From positions 186,001-250,000 of the forward strand of contig JAJVHX010000011.1 in the NCBI GenBank assembly GCA_022072405.1: a stretch of DNA of 64,000 nt, in the 5' to 3' direction. Source of the stretch: Phycisphaerae bacterium. GTDB lineage: Bacteria; Planctomycetota; Phycisphaerae; UBA1845; CAIVHJ01. Position numbers and translations under genes: made by a program. Positions 1 to 7,919 of this stretch are shown here, piece by piece (the first letter of the stretch is position 1; every line of letters starts with the position of its first letter). Below the pieces are notes generated by a model that saw nothing but the letters and a program-made list of their open reading frames with translations, was not told the DNA's origin and did not search any database.

Positions 1-1
1 G

Positions 2-238
2 CGGGCCGCCGAACCGCTGGACCTGCTGGCGCGCGCCCGTCGCCAGCCGGCCGTACTTGATGCCACGCTTTTTGGCGATACGATCCATTTGCTCGCGGAG
101 GAACAATGGACCGCGGAGCGCCTGCAACGCGAACTGGGGAGCGGTGATCCCACGGTTTTGGTTCGGCCGATCGCACCGACGCTGGAGGATGTCTTCGTTA
201 CTCTGACTCGGGAACAGGTGCAACAGGGTGTGGCGTGA
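2..238 (+). CDS. ABC transporter ATP-binding protein, C-terminal end (partial)
   Basis: Only the last 78 codons are inside the window; the reading frame is open from base 2 to the TGA at 236-238. The end reads PTLEDVFVTLT followed by a short polar tail. This is the usual C-terminus of ABC-2-type ATPases (DrrA/CcmA/YhhJ-partner class), where a P-x-L-E-D-V-F motif closes the regulatory tail. The nucleotide-binding domain itself lies upstream of the window. An ABC-2 permease begins 55 bases downstream on the same strand, so the two most likely form one exporter at the inner membrane. The substrate cannot be told from this fragment. Confidence 0.8.
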   Translation, partial: RAAEPLDLLARARRQPAVLDATLFGDTIHLLAEEQWTAERLQRELGSGDPTVLVRPIAPTLEDVFVTLTREQVQQGVA

Positions 239-293
239 TGAAAATGGTGGATTGACCGTTGCTCGATGAAAAACCATAAGCGGAATCAATAGC

Positions 294-1439
294 ATGCGCG
301 GTTTCTGGGCCATCTTTTTCAAGGAATTCGCTCATATCCGCCGTTCGCGGAGCACCCTCTTTTTTGCCCTGGCAGTGCCGTCACTGCAATTGATGATCTT
401 CGGTTACGCCATCGAAGTGACCATTCGTCATATCCCGATGGTGGTTTATGATCTGGACGGTCGCCAGGAAAGCCGTCGGCTGATCGAAGCTCTGGAAAGC
501 GCCGAGACCTTCAAGGTGCGCGAACAGGTACAGGACCAGGAAAGCTTTCGTCGTGCCCTGACCAGCGGTCGTGCTAAAGTAGGGTTGCTGATACCTGCCG
601 ATTATTCGGAGAAATTGCTTTACGGTCAGCAAGCCGCCATCCAGGTTCTGGTCGATGGGAGTGATTCACAAGTGGCCACCACGGCCCAGAACACCGTGGT
701 GTTGTTAACCAGTGCGCTATCCATGCAGAAAGCGCGGGCCTTCGGCGAAGCGCTGCAGGTGGCTCCGGCACGTGATCCCACCGGCCGGCTGGCGACGATT
801 ATTGATCCGCGGGTCCGCCTGCTCTATAACCCCAACCTGGAGAGTTCGCATTTCTTTGTGCCCGGACTGGTGGCGATCATTCTGCAACTGGTGCTTCTTT
901 TCCTGACCAGCTTTTCCATCGTGCGCGAACGAGAACTGGGCACGTTGGAGCAGATATTTGTCACGCCGGTCGGACGGGGTGGGTTGATTCTGGGCAAGCT
1001 GGTTCCTTACAGCATCCTGGCCCTGGGTGAACTACTGCTGGTGCTGCTGATCATGGTGCTGGTGTTCGGCGTGTCCATCAACGGCAGCATCATGTTGCTG
1101 ATCGGCCTGTGCAGTTTATTCATCGTGACGGTTCTGGGGTTGGGATTACTGGTCTCGACCCTGGCCACCACTCAGGTGGAGGGTTTGCAGTTTGCCTTCC
1201 TGATAATGATGCCTTCGATTCTGCTCAGTGGCTTTATGTTTCCGCGTTCGGAAATGCCGCTGCCGATCTATCTGGCGACGTTTTGCCTGCCGGCAACCTA
1301 TTTCATCGAAATCCTGCGGGGGGTCATCCTGCGCGGGGCAGATCTGTGGGATTTATGGCCACAGGTGCTGGGGCTGACGGCTTGTGCAGCTGCCATTCTG
1401 AGTTTCAGCATATTCCGATTTCGCAAACAGTTAGATTAA
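294..1439 (+). CDS. ABC-2 type transporter permease
   Basis: This 381-residue inner-membrane permease probably exports a drug, lipid or protein-linked substrate with the ATPase encoded just upstream. It has the ABC-2 (YhhJ/YbhR-like) architecture: one N-terminal membrane helix at about residues 22-42, a large extracytoplasmic domain of about 140 residues, then five hydrophobic segments from about residue 185 to 370. The sequence around residues 211-225 (IVREREL-GTLEQI) is the conserved cytoplasmic coupling region of this family (R-E-x-G-T-x-E-x). The ATG at 294 gives the family's usual short N-terminus ending in FFKEFAHI. The length is normal and nothing looks broken. The substrate is unknown. 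Confidence 0.9.
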   Translation: MRGFWAIFFKEFAHIRRSRSTLFFALAVPSLQLMIFGYAIEVTIRHIPMVVYDLDGRQESRRLIEALESAETFKVREQVQDQESFRRALTSGRAKVGLLIPADYSEKLLYGQQAAIQVLVDGSDSQVATTAQNTVVLLTSALSMQKARAFGEALQVAPARDPTGRLATIIDPRVRLLYNPNLESSHFFVPGLVAIILQLVLLFLTSFSIVRERELGTLEQIFVTPVGRGGLILGKLVPYSILALGELLLVLLIMVLVFGVSINGSIMLLIGLCSLFIVTVLGLGLLVSTLATTQVEGLQFAFLIMMPSILLSGFMFPRSEMPLPIYLATFCLPATYFIEILRGVILRGADLWDLWPQVLGLTACAAAILSFSIFRFRKQLD

Positions 1440-1479
1440 TCATGTTGCCGCCCCGCAGCCCGATCAGGGCAGGATTATC

Positions 1480-1508
1480 TTGACGATTTTTTCGAACTAC
1501 AGTAGTCT
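1480..1508 (+). promoter_or_regulatory. Possible promoter of the rpmF-fab operon
   Basis: TTGACG at 1480-1485 and TAGTCT at 1503-1508 are separated by 17 bases, a fair match to a housekeeping promoter. A second candidate -10 box, TAGAAT at 1605-1610, lies only 18 bases before the rpmF start and could give a very short leader. Either could serve the operon. Both calls rest on visual consensus matching. Confidence 0.3.
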
Positions 1509-1628
1509 ATAAGGTTTATGCCTTCCCCTGCATGAAGTGCCCGGACTGAGCGGCTTGGTTGGGCACGGGGTTTAGTTACGTTATCCTGTTGATCTTCTAC
1601 GACTTAGAATAATCGAGGCGAGGCCTGT

Positions 1629-1814
1629 ATGTTACCAGTTAAGAAAATGTCCCGGACCCGTAAACTGACCCGTCGCTCACATCACGCCCTGACAGCCTCG
1701 AACACGGTGAGCTGTCCGATGTGCGGCCAATCCAAGCGTCCGCATGCGGCCTGTGAAAACTGCGGTTTTGTGAATGCCAAAGTGCAACTGAAGCGCAAGA
1801 CCAAGGAAGAATAG
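1629..1814 (+). CDS. rpmF: 50S ribosomal protein L32
   Basis: A 61-residue basic protein of the large ribosomal subunit. The N-terminus (LPVKKMSRTRKLTRRSHHAL) is the typical L32 start, and the two Cys pairs (CPMC at about 29-32 and CENC at about 42-45) form the zinc ribbon found in the zinc-binding form of L32. A purine-rich GAGGCGAGG lies just before the ATG. It is the first gene of the fatty-acid operon; rpmF-plsX-fabH-fabD-fabG-acpP-fabF is a widespread arrangement that ties ribosome and membrane synthesis together. The yceD/DUF177 gene that often precedes rpmF is not present here. Confidence 0.95.
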   Translation: MLPVKKMSRTRKLTRRSHHALTASNTVSCPMCGQSKRPHAACENCGFVNAKVQLKRKTKEE

Positions 1815-1890
1815 AGTTACCAGGAGGATCCGACGGCGACAACGACCGGATACTCCGGACGCCGTCCCGCCGAACAGGAGTTGATCGGCC

Positions 1891-2898
1891 ATGCGAATTG
1901 CCTTGGACGCGATGGGTGGTGATTACGCTCCCGACGTGGTGGTCGAGGGTAGCCTAGCTGCACTCGAGCAATTTGCTGATCTCCACGTCGTGCTGGTGGG
2001 GGATGAGGAACGGATCTCGGCTTTACTGCAGAAGCAGAAATATGATGCCTCCCGGCTGGAAGTGGTACACACAACGCAGGTCATCGGTATGGATGAACCG
2101 CCGGTCGATGCCCTCCGGCAGAAAAAAGACTCCTCAATTATGCGTTGTGCCCAGATGGGGGCGGCCCGCGAAGTGGATGCGGTGATCAGCGCCGGCAATA
2201 CCGGGGCGTGGGCGGCGGCTTGCCAGTTGCGTTTGCGCAACATGTCCGGCGTAGCCCGGGCGGGTATTGCCGTGACGATCCCGGCGTTTAACGGCCCCTT
2301 TGTGCTGATCGACGTCGGCGCCAATATTCAGCCCAAGGGCCACCACCTGTATCAATATGCCATCATGGGTTCGCTTTACGCGCAGAAAGTCCAGAAGATG
2401 CCGCGACAACGCGTGGGGCTGCTCTCCATCGGTGAGGAAAACGTCAAGGGCACCGACACCATTAAGCAAGCCAATGAACTGATCCGCAACGACCCCCATC
2501 TGGAATTTATCGGTAATATTGAAGGGCGTGATCTGTTTGAAGGGGTCTGCGATGTGGCGGTGAGCGATGGTTTCGTGGGTAATATTATTCTGAAGTTATT
2601 TGAAGGGTTGTCGCGCGGTATATTCGGCACGGTGGCCAAGGAGATCGCCCAGGCTGATCCTGCCATCAAGCCGGCCTTTGATCGTGTGGTTGCGGGGGTC
2701 TGGAAACGGCACGATTATACGGAGTATGGCGGAGCACCGCTGCTGGGACTCAATGGTGTGGCTCTGGTCTGTCACGGCAGCAGTGATGCCCGGGCCATTC
2801 GCAATGCCCTCCGAACCGCTCGCGAGCAGGTTCTGGACAATCTAAACGCCGTCATGGCTGATCGGTTGGCCGCCACGGCAGAGACCTCCCCGGCATGA
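1891..2898 (+). CDS. plsX: Phosphate acyltransferase PlsX
   Basis: PlsX converts acyl-ACP plus phosphate to acyl-phosphate, the acyl donor for PlsY in phospholipid synthesis, at the inner face of the membrane. The 335-residue length is normal. Family signatures are visible: the start RIALDAMGGDYAP, the SAGNTGAW segment around residue 100, the VGANIQPKG stretch around 143, and YGGAPLLGLNG near the C-terminus. The gene lies 76 bases after rpmF and overlaps fabH by 4 bases (ATGA at 2895-2898), which suggests translational coupling. No unusual features. Confidence 0.97.
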   Translation: MRIALDAMGGDYAPDVVVEGSLAALEQFADLHVVLVGDEERISALLQKQKYDASRLEVVHTTQVIGMDEPPVDALRQKKDSSIMRCAQMGAAREVDAVISAGNTGAWAAACQLRLRNMSGVARAGIAVTIPAFNGPFVLIDVGANIQPKGHHLYQYAIMGSLYAQKVQKMPRQRVGLLSIGEENVKGTDTIKQANELIRNDPHLEFIGNIEGRDLFEGVCDVAVSDGFVGNIILKLFEGLSRGIFGTVAKEIAQADPAIKPAFDRVVAGVWKRHDYTEYGGAPLLGLNGVALVCHGSSDARAIRNALRTAREQVLDNLNAVMADRLAATAETSPA

Positions 2899-3887
2899 AC
2901 CCTCAATTCAATATAATCATCAGCGGCACCGGCAGCGGCGTCGGCAGTTGTGTCGTGACCAACCAGGACATGGAAAAGCGGGTGGAGACCAGCGACGAGT
3001 GGATCTACACGCGCACCGGGATTCGTGAGCGGCGATTTACGGCTCCGGGTGAGACGACCTTGACCATGGGGGTGACGGCGGCACGACAAGCCCTCGCCAA
3101 TGCCCAGCTTCAGCCGACTGATCTGGACATGATCGTCTTTGGCACGATCACGCCTCATTATCCATTACCGGCGACCGCGTGCCTGCTGCAGGCGGAACTG
3201 GGCTGTCGGGAGATACCGGCTTTTGACATAGCAGCAGCCTGTTCGGGGTTTGTGTATGGTTTGATCATTGCGGCCCAGTTCATGCATAACGGGCAGTATC
3301 GCCATATCCTGGTGGTGGGTACGGAGAATCTGTCCAGCGTCATCGACTGGCAGGATCGTTCCAGTGCGATTCTGTTCGGAGATGGTTCCGGGGCGGTTAT
3401 TATCTCTGCGGCGCCCCATCCGGAGCAAGGCATACTCTACAGTCATATGGGGGCCGATGGTCGCGGAGCCAAGTTGATCTGGATCCCCGGTGGTGGTTCC
3501 GGCGAGCCGGTGTCGAACAAAGTGGTCAACGAACGGTTGCATGTGCTTCGCATGCAAGGCCGCGAGGTTTATAAATTCGCTGTGACCCGAATGGTTGCGG
3601 TAATTGAAGATGCCCTGAAAAAGACCGCCTTATCGGTGAACGATATCAGTCTCTTCCTGCTGCATCAATCGAATCAACGGATCATCGAATCCGGTATGGA
3701 AAAGCTGAGCATTCCGCGAGAAAAAGTAGTGATTAATATTGATCGGTATGGCAATACTTCGGCGGCGTCAATCGGGTTGTGTCTGGATGAAGCCCGGCGG
3801 ACGGGTCGCATCAAATCAGGTGATATCATTCTTTTGGCGGCCTTTGGTGCGGGGTTGACCTGGGCCAGTGCGGTCATTCGTGTGTGA
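2895..3887 (+). CDS. fabH: 3-oxoacyl-ACP synthase III (KAS III)
   Basis: FabH starts fatty-acid chains by condensing acetyl-CoA (or branched acyl-CoA) with malonyl-ACP. All three catalytic residues are visible: Cys in DIAAACSGFVYG (about residue 115), His in LLHQSNQRI (about 255) and Asn in YGNTSAASIG (about 286). The length of 330 residues is typical. The start codon overlaps the plsX stop. Substrate preference cannot be read from sequence. Branched primers would be plausible because branched-chain oxoacid catabolism genes occur in the same window, but that is inference only. Confidence 0.97.
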   Translation: MNPQFNIIISGTGSGVGSCVVTNQDMEKRVETSDEWIYTRTGIRERRFTAPGETTLTMGVTAARQALANAQLQPTDLDMIVFGTITPHYPLPATACLLQAELGCREIPAFDIAAACSGFVYGLIIAAQFMHNGQYRHILVVGTENLSSVIDWQDRSSAILFGDGSGAVIISAAPHPEQGILYSHMGADGRGAKLIWIPGGGSGEPVSNKVVNERLHVLRMQGREVYKFAVTRMVAVIEDALKKTALSVNDISLFLLHQSNQRIIESGMEKLSIPREKVVINIDRYGNTSAASIGLCLDEARRTGRIKSGDIILLAAFGAGLTWASAVIRV

Positions 3888-3938
3888 GCCAGTAGTCATC
3901 AGGGTTGTGCGGTATGGGCGACAGCCGCTGGTTTTCTA

Positions 3939-4919
3939 ATGAATGAATTTGGGATTGCCGGTATGGATGGTCAGAAAACAGCTTATATTTTCCCGGGCCA
4001 GGGTGCCCAGATCGTGGGTATGGGCAAGGATGTGGCGGAAGCCAGTGACCATGCCGCCCGGGTATATCACGTCGCCAATGAAATTCTCGGTTTTGATCTG
4101 GCCCGGTTGTGTTTTGAAGGCCCGGCAGAACGGCTCGAATCGACCGATATCCAGCAACCAGCCATTCTGGTGACCAGCCTGGCGATCTGGGCGGCAATGA
4201 ATGAGGGCGGGAGGCGTTCCATTCCAGTCGCCGCCACGGCGGGTTTGAGTCTGGGTGAATATGTTGCCTTGCAGGTGGCGGGAGCGCTCACCCTCGAAGA
4301 CGCGATCCGGCTGATTCATCAGCGCGGGAAATTCATGCAGGAGGCGGCCGTCGCGCAGCCCAGTGGCATGGTTTCGATCATGGGGCTGGATGGTGCCGCG
4401 GTGGAACGATTATGCACCCAGGTGGCCGAAGGGCAGGTTCTGCAGGCGGCGAATTTCAACTGCCCCGGACAGATCGTGATTTCCGGTCACAAAGAAGCTT
4501 GCGCCCGGGCGGTGGCTCTGATCGAGCAGGGCAGTGGTAAGGCGGTTCCACTCAAAGTGGCGGGGGCATTCCACTCCGCGTTGATGAAACCCGCCGCCGA
4601 GAAATTGCAGGTGGAGCTGGCCAGGACGCCATTTCAGCCGCCGCGCTGGCCGGTGCTTTCCAATGTTCATGGCCAACTGCACACCTCGCCCGACGAGACG
4701 CGCGAACTGCTTTATCGTCAGGTATTCTCGCCGGTTCGCTGGCAGCCATGCGTGGAGCGCTTAATTGCCGATGGGGTGTCACAGTTTGTCGAAGTAGGGC
4801 CGGGACGGTCGCTGGCCGGCATGATCCGTAAGATTGACCGGCAGAAAAATGTGACCAACATCAATAGTCTGGATACACTGCGGAGCTATCAAACCGTTAC
4901 GGCGGGAGGTGCCCCATGA
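3939..4919 (+). CDS. fabD: Malonyl-CoA:ACP S-malonyltransferase
   Basis: FabD loads malonyl groups from CoA to acyl carrier protein. The nucleophile elbow GLSLGEY (Ser around residue 101), the conserved Arg in LIHQRGKFMQ, and the catalytic His in AGAFHSALM are all present. The protein is 326 residues if the ATG at 3939 is used. The ATG at 3963 gives 318 residues starting MDGQKTAYIFPGQGAQ, which fits the family's usual N-terminus equally well; neither start has a strong ribosome-binding site. The end overlaps fabG by 4 bases. It is the third fatty-acid gene of the operon. Confidence 0.95.
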   Translation: MNEFGIAGMDGQKTAYIFPGQGAQIVGMGKDVAEASDHAARVYHVANEILGFDLARLCFEGPAERLESTDIQQPAILVTSLAIWAAMNEGGRRSIPVAATAGLSLGEYVALQVAGALTLEDAIRLIHQRGKFMQEAAVAQPSGMVSIMGLDGAAVERLCTQVAEGQVLQAANFNCPGQIVISGHKEACARAVALIEQGSGKAVPLKVAGAFHSALMKPAAEKLQVELARTPFQPPRWPVLSNVHGQLHTSPDETRELLYRQVFSPVRWQPCVERLIADGVSQFVEVGPGRSLAGMIRKIDRQKNVTNINSLDTLRSYQTVTAGGAP

Positions 4920-5665
4920 TGCAACTCAAAGAACAGGTCGCGATTGTTACCGGAGCGAGTCGCGGTATCGGCCGGGCGATTGCGCTGGCGCTGGCGGGTG
5001 AAGGGGCGACGGTGGTGGCCTGTGCTCGCGATGTTGCCAAATTGAACGAACTGGCGGAAGAAGCGCGTCGCGTTGAATTGCCTGGTAAAATCATCGCCAC
5101 CCCTCTGGATGTGACTCAGCGGACCGCCATAGATGGAGTTGTCGAGCAGGCGGCGGAAAACCACCAGCGGATCGATATTCTCATCAACAATGCCGGAATC
5201 ACTCGCGATGGGCTGATGATGAGCATGAAGGATGAGGAATTTGAGCAGGTCATCACCGCGAATCTAACCAGCTCGTTCTGGCTGACGCGGGCCGTGTCAC
5301 GGCACATGGTGCGGGCCCGGTATGGCCGAATCATCAATATCGCCAGTGTAGCGGGAGTGATGGGTAATCCCGGGCAGGCCAACTACTCCGCCAGTAAAGC
5401 AGGCATGATCGGCCTGACCAAGTCAGTCGCCAAGGAGCTGGGCAAACGCAAGATCACCTGTAATGCGGTGGCTCCGGGGTTTATTTCGACCGATATGACC
5501 GAAATTCTATCGGCCGAACTGAAGGAAAATGCCAAAAAGATCATCCCTCTGGCCCGGTTCGGTGAAGCGGAGGAAGTGGCTCAGGTAGTGCTCTTTCTGG
5601 CTGGGCCAGGTTCAAGCTATATCACCGGGCAGGTCATCCTGGTGGATGGCGGAATGCATATGTAG
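4916..5665 (+). CDS. fabG: 3-oxoacyl-ACP reductase FabG
   Basis: FabG is an NADPH-dependent short-chain dehydrogenase carrying out the first reduction of each elongation cycle. The 249-residue protein shows TGASRGIGRAIA (cofactor-binding glycine motif, about 13-24), NNAGITRD, the catalytic Ser in INIASVAG, and Tyr-x3-Lys in YSASKAG. The C-terminus VILVDGGMHM is typical. Two adjacent ATGs (4916, 4919) are possible starts; the first makes an ATGA overlap with fabD. A GC-rich stem-loop sits immediately after the stop codon (5669-5682), so part of the transcript may end or be processed here before acpP. Confidence 0.97.
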   Translation: MMQLKEQVAIVTGASRGIGRAIALALAGEGATVVACARDVAKLNELAEEARRVELPGKIIATPLDVTQRTAIDGVVEQAAENHQRIDILINNAGITRDGLMMSMKDEEFEQVITANLTSSFWLTRAVSRHMVRARYGRIINIASVAGVMGNPGQANYSASKAGMIGLTKSVAKELGKRKITCNAVAPGFISTDMTEILSAELKENAKKIIPLARFGEAEEVAQVVLFLAGPGSSYITGQVILVDGGMHM

Positions 5666-5668
5666 ATT

Positions 5669-5682
5669 GGGGCACTCGCCCC
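5669..5682 (+). terminator. Stem-loop after fabG, possible attenuator
   Basis: GGGGC at 5669-5673 pairs perfectly with GCCCC at 5678-5682 around the loop ACTC, four bases after the fabG stop. No U-tract follows, so it is not a standard intrinsic terminator. It may act as a processing or stability element between fabG and acpP. Confidence 0.3.
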
Positions 5683-5725
5683 TTCGAGCCACAGATGTCG
5701 TGGTGAGGCGGCAGCTCAACTGCTG

Positions 5726-5754
5726 TTGTCAATTTGTGTATGGCTCAGTATATT
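5726..5754 (+). promoter_or_regulatory. Promoter for acpP inside the fab operon
   Basis: TTGTCA (5726-5731), a 17-base spacer and TATATT (5749-5754) are a close match to a housekeeping promoter. Transcription would begin near 5761, giving a leader of about 55 bases that includes the AGGAGG ribosome-binding site of acpP. This would let acyl carrier protein, needed in large amounts, be made above the level of the upstream operon genes. Confidence 0.6.
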
Positions 5755-5815
5755 AACAGGGCCTTGGAACAGGAAAATAATTAATTGCCGGATAACAGGT
5801 TCAGGAGGATGCGTT

Positions 5816-6070
5816 GTGCCGACCCAAGACGAAGTTTTTCAGAAAGTAGCGGGCATTGTCGCCGAGCAAATGGGTGTGGATAAAGCGGAAATCAAACCGA
5901 CCACCTCGTTCGTCAACGATCTGAACGCCGATTCGCTCGACACCGTCGAGCTGGTGATGGAGTTCGAAGATGAATTCAATATGAGCATTCCCGACGAGGA
6001 AGCGGAGAAGATCCAGACTGTCGGCGATGCGGTGAATTTCATCATGGGCGTGGTAGCCAGCAAGTCCTAA
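5816..6070 (+). CDS. acpP: Acyl carrier protein
   Basis: A small acidic 84-residue carrier protein that holds growing acyl chains on a phosphopantetheine arm. The attachment serine is in [16 protein letters not shown] (Ser around residue 39), the canonical ACP signature. The start is the GTG at 5816: AGGAGG at 5803-5808 sits 7 bases upstream, and the resulting N-terminus ([11 protein letters not shown]) matches the family. An in-frame ATG at 5726 would add 30 unrelated residues and falls inside the -35 box of the likely acpP promoter, so it is rejected. fabF follows 15 bases downstream. Confidence 0.96.
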   Translation: MPTQDEVFQKVAGIVAEQMGVDKAEIKPTTSFVNDLNADSLDTVELVMEFEDEFNMSIPDEEAEKIQTVGDAVNFIMGVVASKS

Positions 6071-6085
6071 ACGGATGGGTGCAGG

Positions 6086-7327
6086 GTGAACGAACGGCGG
6101 GTAGTCATCACCGGTATGGGCGTCATTACTTCTCTGGGAAGTAACCTGGAGACGTTCTGGGAGCGCCTGCTGCGCGGGGAGAGCGGTATTGATCATATTC
6201 GCCAGTTCGATGCCAGCCAGTTCGATGTGCGCTTTGCCGGTGAGTGTGTCGATTTTTCACCCGATCCCTATATCGATCGACGGGAAGCAAAACGGCTGGA
6301 TCGTTTCGCCCAAATGGCCGTGGCGGCGGCCAAGGAAGCCTGGAAAGACAGCAACCTGGACATGGCTCGCGTAGATGCCACCCGGGTCGGCGTGATAATG
6401 GGCTCGGGTATCGGCGGATTGCTGGAGATTGAAGAACAATACAAGCGACTGATGGAAAAGGGGCCTAGCAAGGTCTCCGCTTTTACCATTCCCAAATTGA
6501 TGGGCAATGCGGCCAGCGCCAACGTTTCCATTTTCCAGGGGGCCAAGGGGCCAAGTACGTCGGTGGTGACGGCCTGTGCTTCAGCAGCACACGCGCTGGG
6601 TGATGCACTGTGGGCTATCAAACGCGGCGAAGCGGATATCATGTATGCGGGCGGCGCCGAAGCAGCGGTCACCCCTCTGGGGCTGGCAGCCTTTTCCGCC
6701 ATGAAAGCACTCTCCACACGCAATGATGATCCCCGGCACGCCTCTCGTCCCTTCGATCGGGATCGCGATGGTTTTGTCATGGGTGAAGGTGCGGGGGTGC
6801 TGATTCTGGAAGAAATGGAACATGCCCTTAATCGTGGAGCCCGGATTTATGCTGAACTGGCTGGGGTGGGCGCAAGCAGCGACGCCGGCCATATCACCCA
6901 GCCGGATGAGCAGGGCGATGGTGCTGTGCGAGCGATGCAGGCGGCGTTGCAGCATGCCCGTATTCAGCCGACCCAGGTCTCCTATATCAATGCTCACGGC
7001 ACCAGTACGCCGCTCGGGGACGTGGCGGAAACCAACGCGATCAAGCGGGTTTTTGGTGATCATGCCCGTCGCCTGGCGATCAGCAGTACCAAGAGTGCCC
7101 TCGGTCATCTGCTGGGGGCCAGCGGGGCGGTGGAGCTGGTGGTGACGGTCATGACTTTGCAGCGGAATATCATCACGCCCACGATTAATCTGGAGCATCC
7201 CGATCCGCAGTGCGATCTTGATTACGTGCCCAATCAGCCACGGGATATGCGCGTCGATGTGGCGTTGTGTAATTCGTTCGGCTTTGGCGGCCATAACGCC
7301 AGCGTCTGTGTCCGCCGGCTATCCTGA
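6086..7327 (+). CDS. fabF: 3-oxoacyl-ACP synthase II (KAS II)
   Basis: FabF condenses malonyl-ACP with the growing acyl chain. The Cys-His-His triad is visible: Cys in VTACASAAHALG (about residue 163), His in NAHGTSTPLGD (about 304) and His in KSALGHLLGASG (about 341). Length is 413 residues, as usual. The start is GTG at 6086; an ATG start would truncate the conserved RRVVITGMG N-terminus. It is the last gene of the fatty-acid operon. The enoyl reductase step is supplied by fabI elsewhere in this window (22631-23413); no fabZ/fabA dehydratase was seen here. Confidence 0.97.
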   Translation: MNERRVVITGMGVITSLGSNLETFWERLLRGESGIDHIRQFDASQFDVRFAGECVDFSPDPYIDRREAKRLDRFAQMAVAAAKEAWKDSNLDMARVDATRVGVIMGSGIGGLLEIEEQYKRLMEKGPSKVSAFTIPKLMGNAASANVSIFQGAKGPSTSVVTACASAAHALGDALWAIKRGEADIMYAGGAEAAVTPLGLAAFSAMKALSTRNDDPRHASRPFDRDRDGFVMGEGAGVLILEEMEHALNRGARIYAELAGVGASSDAGHITQPDEQGDGAVRAMQAALQHARIQPTQVSYINAHGTSTPLGDVAETNAIKRVFGDHARRLAISSTKSALGHLLGASGAVELVVTVMTLQRNIITPTINLEHPDPQCDLDYVPNQPRDMRVDVALCNSFGFGGHNASVCVRRLS

Positions 7328-7421
7328 TTGTTAATCCTGCCCGACCCGTCTTTGATATCAACCTTGATAATCAGCCTGGTACGCGATTTTCAGACTGTTT
7401 TTACCAACGCTAACCCGAAAT

Positions 7422-7458
7422 TAACCCTTCGGCGGACGACGTAACCCTAAGGCGGACG
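7422..7458. repeat. Two 17-bp direct repeats phased 20 bp apart
   Basis: TAACCCTTCGGCGGACG (7422-7438) and TAACCCTAAGGCGGACG (7442-7458) differ at two positions and start exactly 20 bp apart, about two helical turns. A further TAACCC begins at 7411. Such phased repeats commonly bind a regulator; the second copy overlaps the putative -35 element of the gene at 7516. Confidence 0.5.
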
Positions 7459-7475
7459 GTGATTCTTGCCGATAT
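7448..7475 (+). promoter_or_regulatory. Sigma-28 (FliA)-like promoter before the fliN-like gene
   Basis: TAAG at 7448-7451 and GCCGATAT at 7468-7475 are separated by 16 bases; the flagellar sigma factor consensus is TAAA, 15 bases, GCCGATAA. The predicted start of transcription is about 35 bases before the motor-switch gene at 7516, which fits its flagellar function. Confidence 0.4.
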
Positions 7476-7515
7476 GCATATAGCCGTTACCCGCGAGTAG
7501 CGGTCGAGTATTTTC

Positions 7516-7917
7516 ATGATGGCCACTCAAAGTGACATAGATGCTCTGTTGCATGAAGCAGAATCGCTGGCAGGTTCTGCCTCCGCGCCGTCACCGACGG
7601 TGTCGGTTCCCACGCTGCATCATACTTCAAACCGATCATCGGCCAATGGTTTATCGCCACAGGTACAGCGGCTGTTGAAACTGACGGTTCCGGTCATTGT
7701 CCAGCTGGCGGAACGGCATATGAACATGCAGGAAGTGCTGGCCCTCAATGTTGGATCGGTGATCGAATTCGACAAGCGCTTTGATGCCGAGCTGGAACTG
7801 GTGGTGACCAATCGGGTGATCGGACTGGGTCACGCGGTCAAGGTGGGTGAAAATTTCGGTTTGCGCATCACCCGCATCGGCACGATCTATGACAAAGTGC
7901 GGGCCCTGAGTGGGTGA
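7516..7917 (+). CDS. fliN: FliN-like flagellar motor switch protein
   Basis: A 133-residue cytoplasmic protein whose last 75 residues form a SpoA/FliN domain (VPVIVQLAERHMNMQEVLAL and then KVGENFGLRITRI), the C-ring component at the base of the flagellar motor. The N-terminus, TQSDIDALLHEAESL, resembles the short CheY-binding peptide normally found at the start of FliM (x-Q-x-x-I-D-A-L-L), joined by a Ser/Pro-rich linker. The protein may therefore combine a FliM-like signalling peptide with a FliN body. ATGs at 7516 and 7519 are both possible starts. It stands alone between the fab operon and convergent cca, with its own sigma-28-like promoter. Confidence 0.85.
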   Translation: MMATQSDIDALLHEAESLAGSASAPSPTVSVPTLHHTSNRSSANGLSPQVQRLLKLTVPVIVQLAERHMNMQEVLALNVGSVIEFDKRFDAELELVVTNRVIGLGHAVKVGENFGLRITRIGTIYDKVRALSG

Positions 7918-7919
7918 AG

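Noticed and set aside
5726-5815. An extended N-terminus of ACP beginning at the ATG at 5726
   Set aside because: It overlaps the -35 box of the likely promoter, has no ACP similarity, and a strong ribosome-binding site points to the GTG at 5816.
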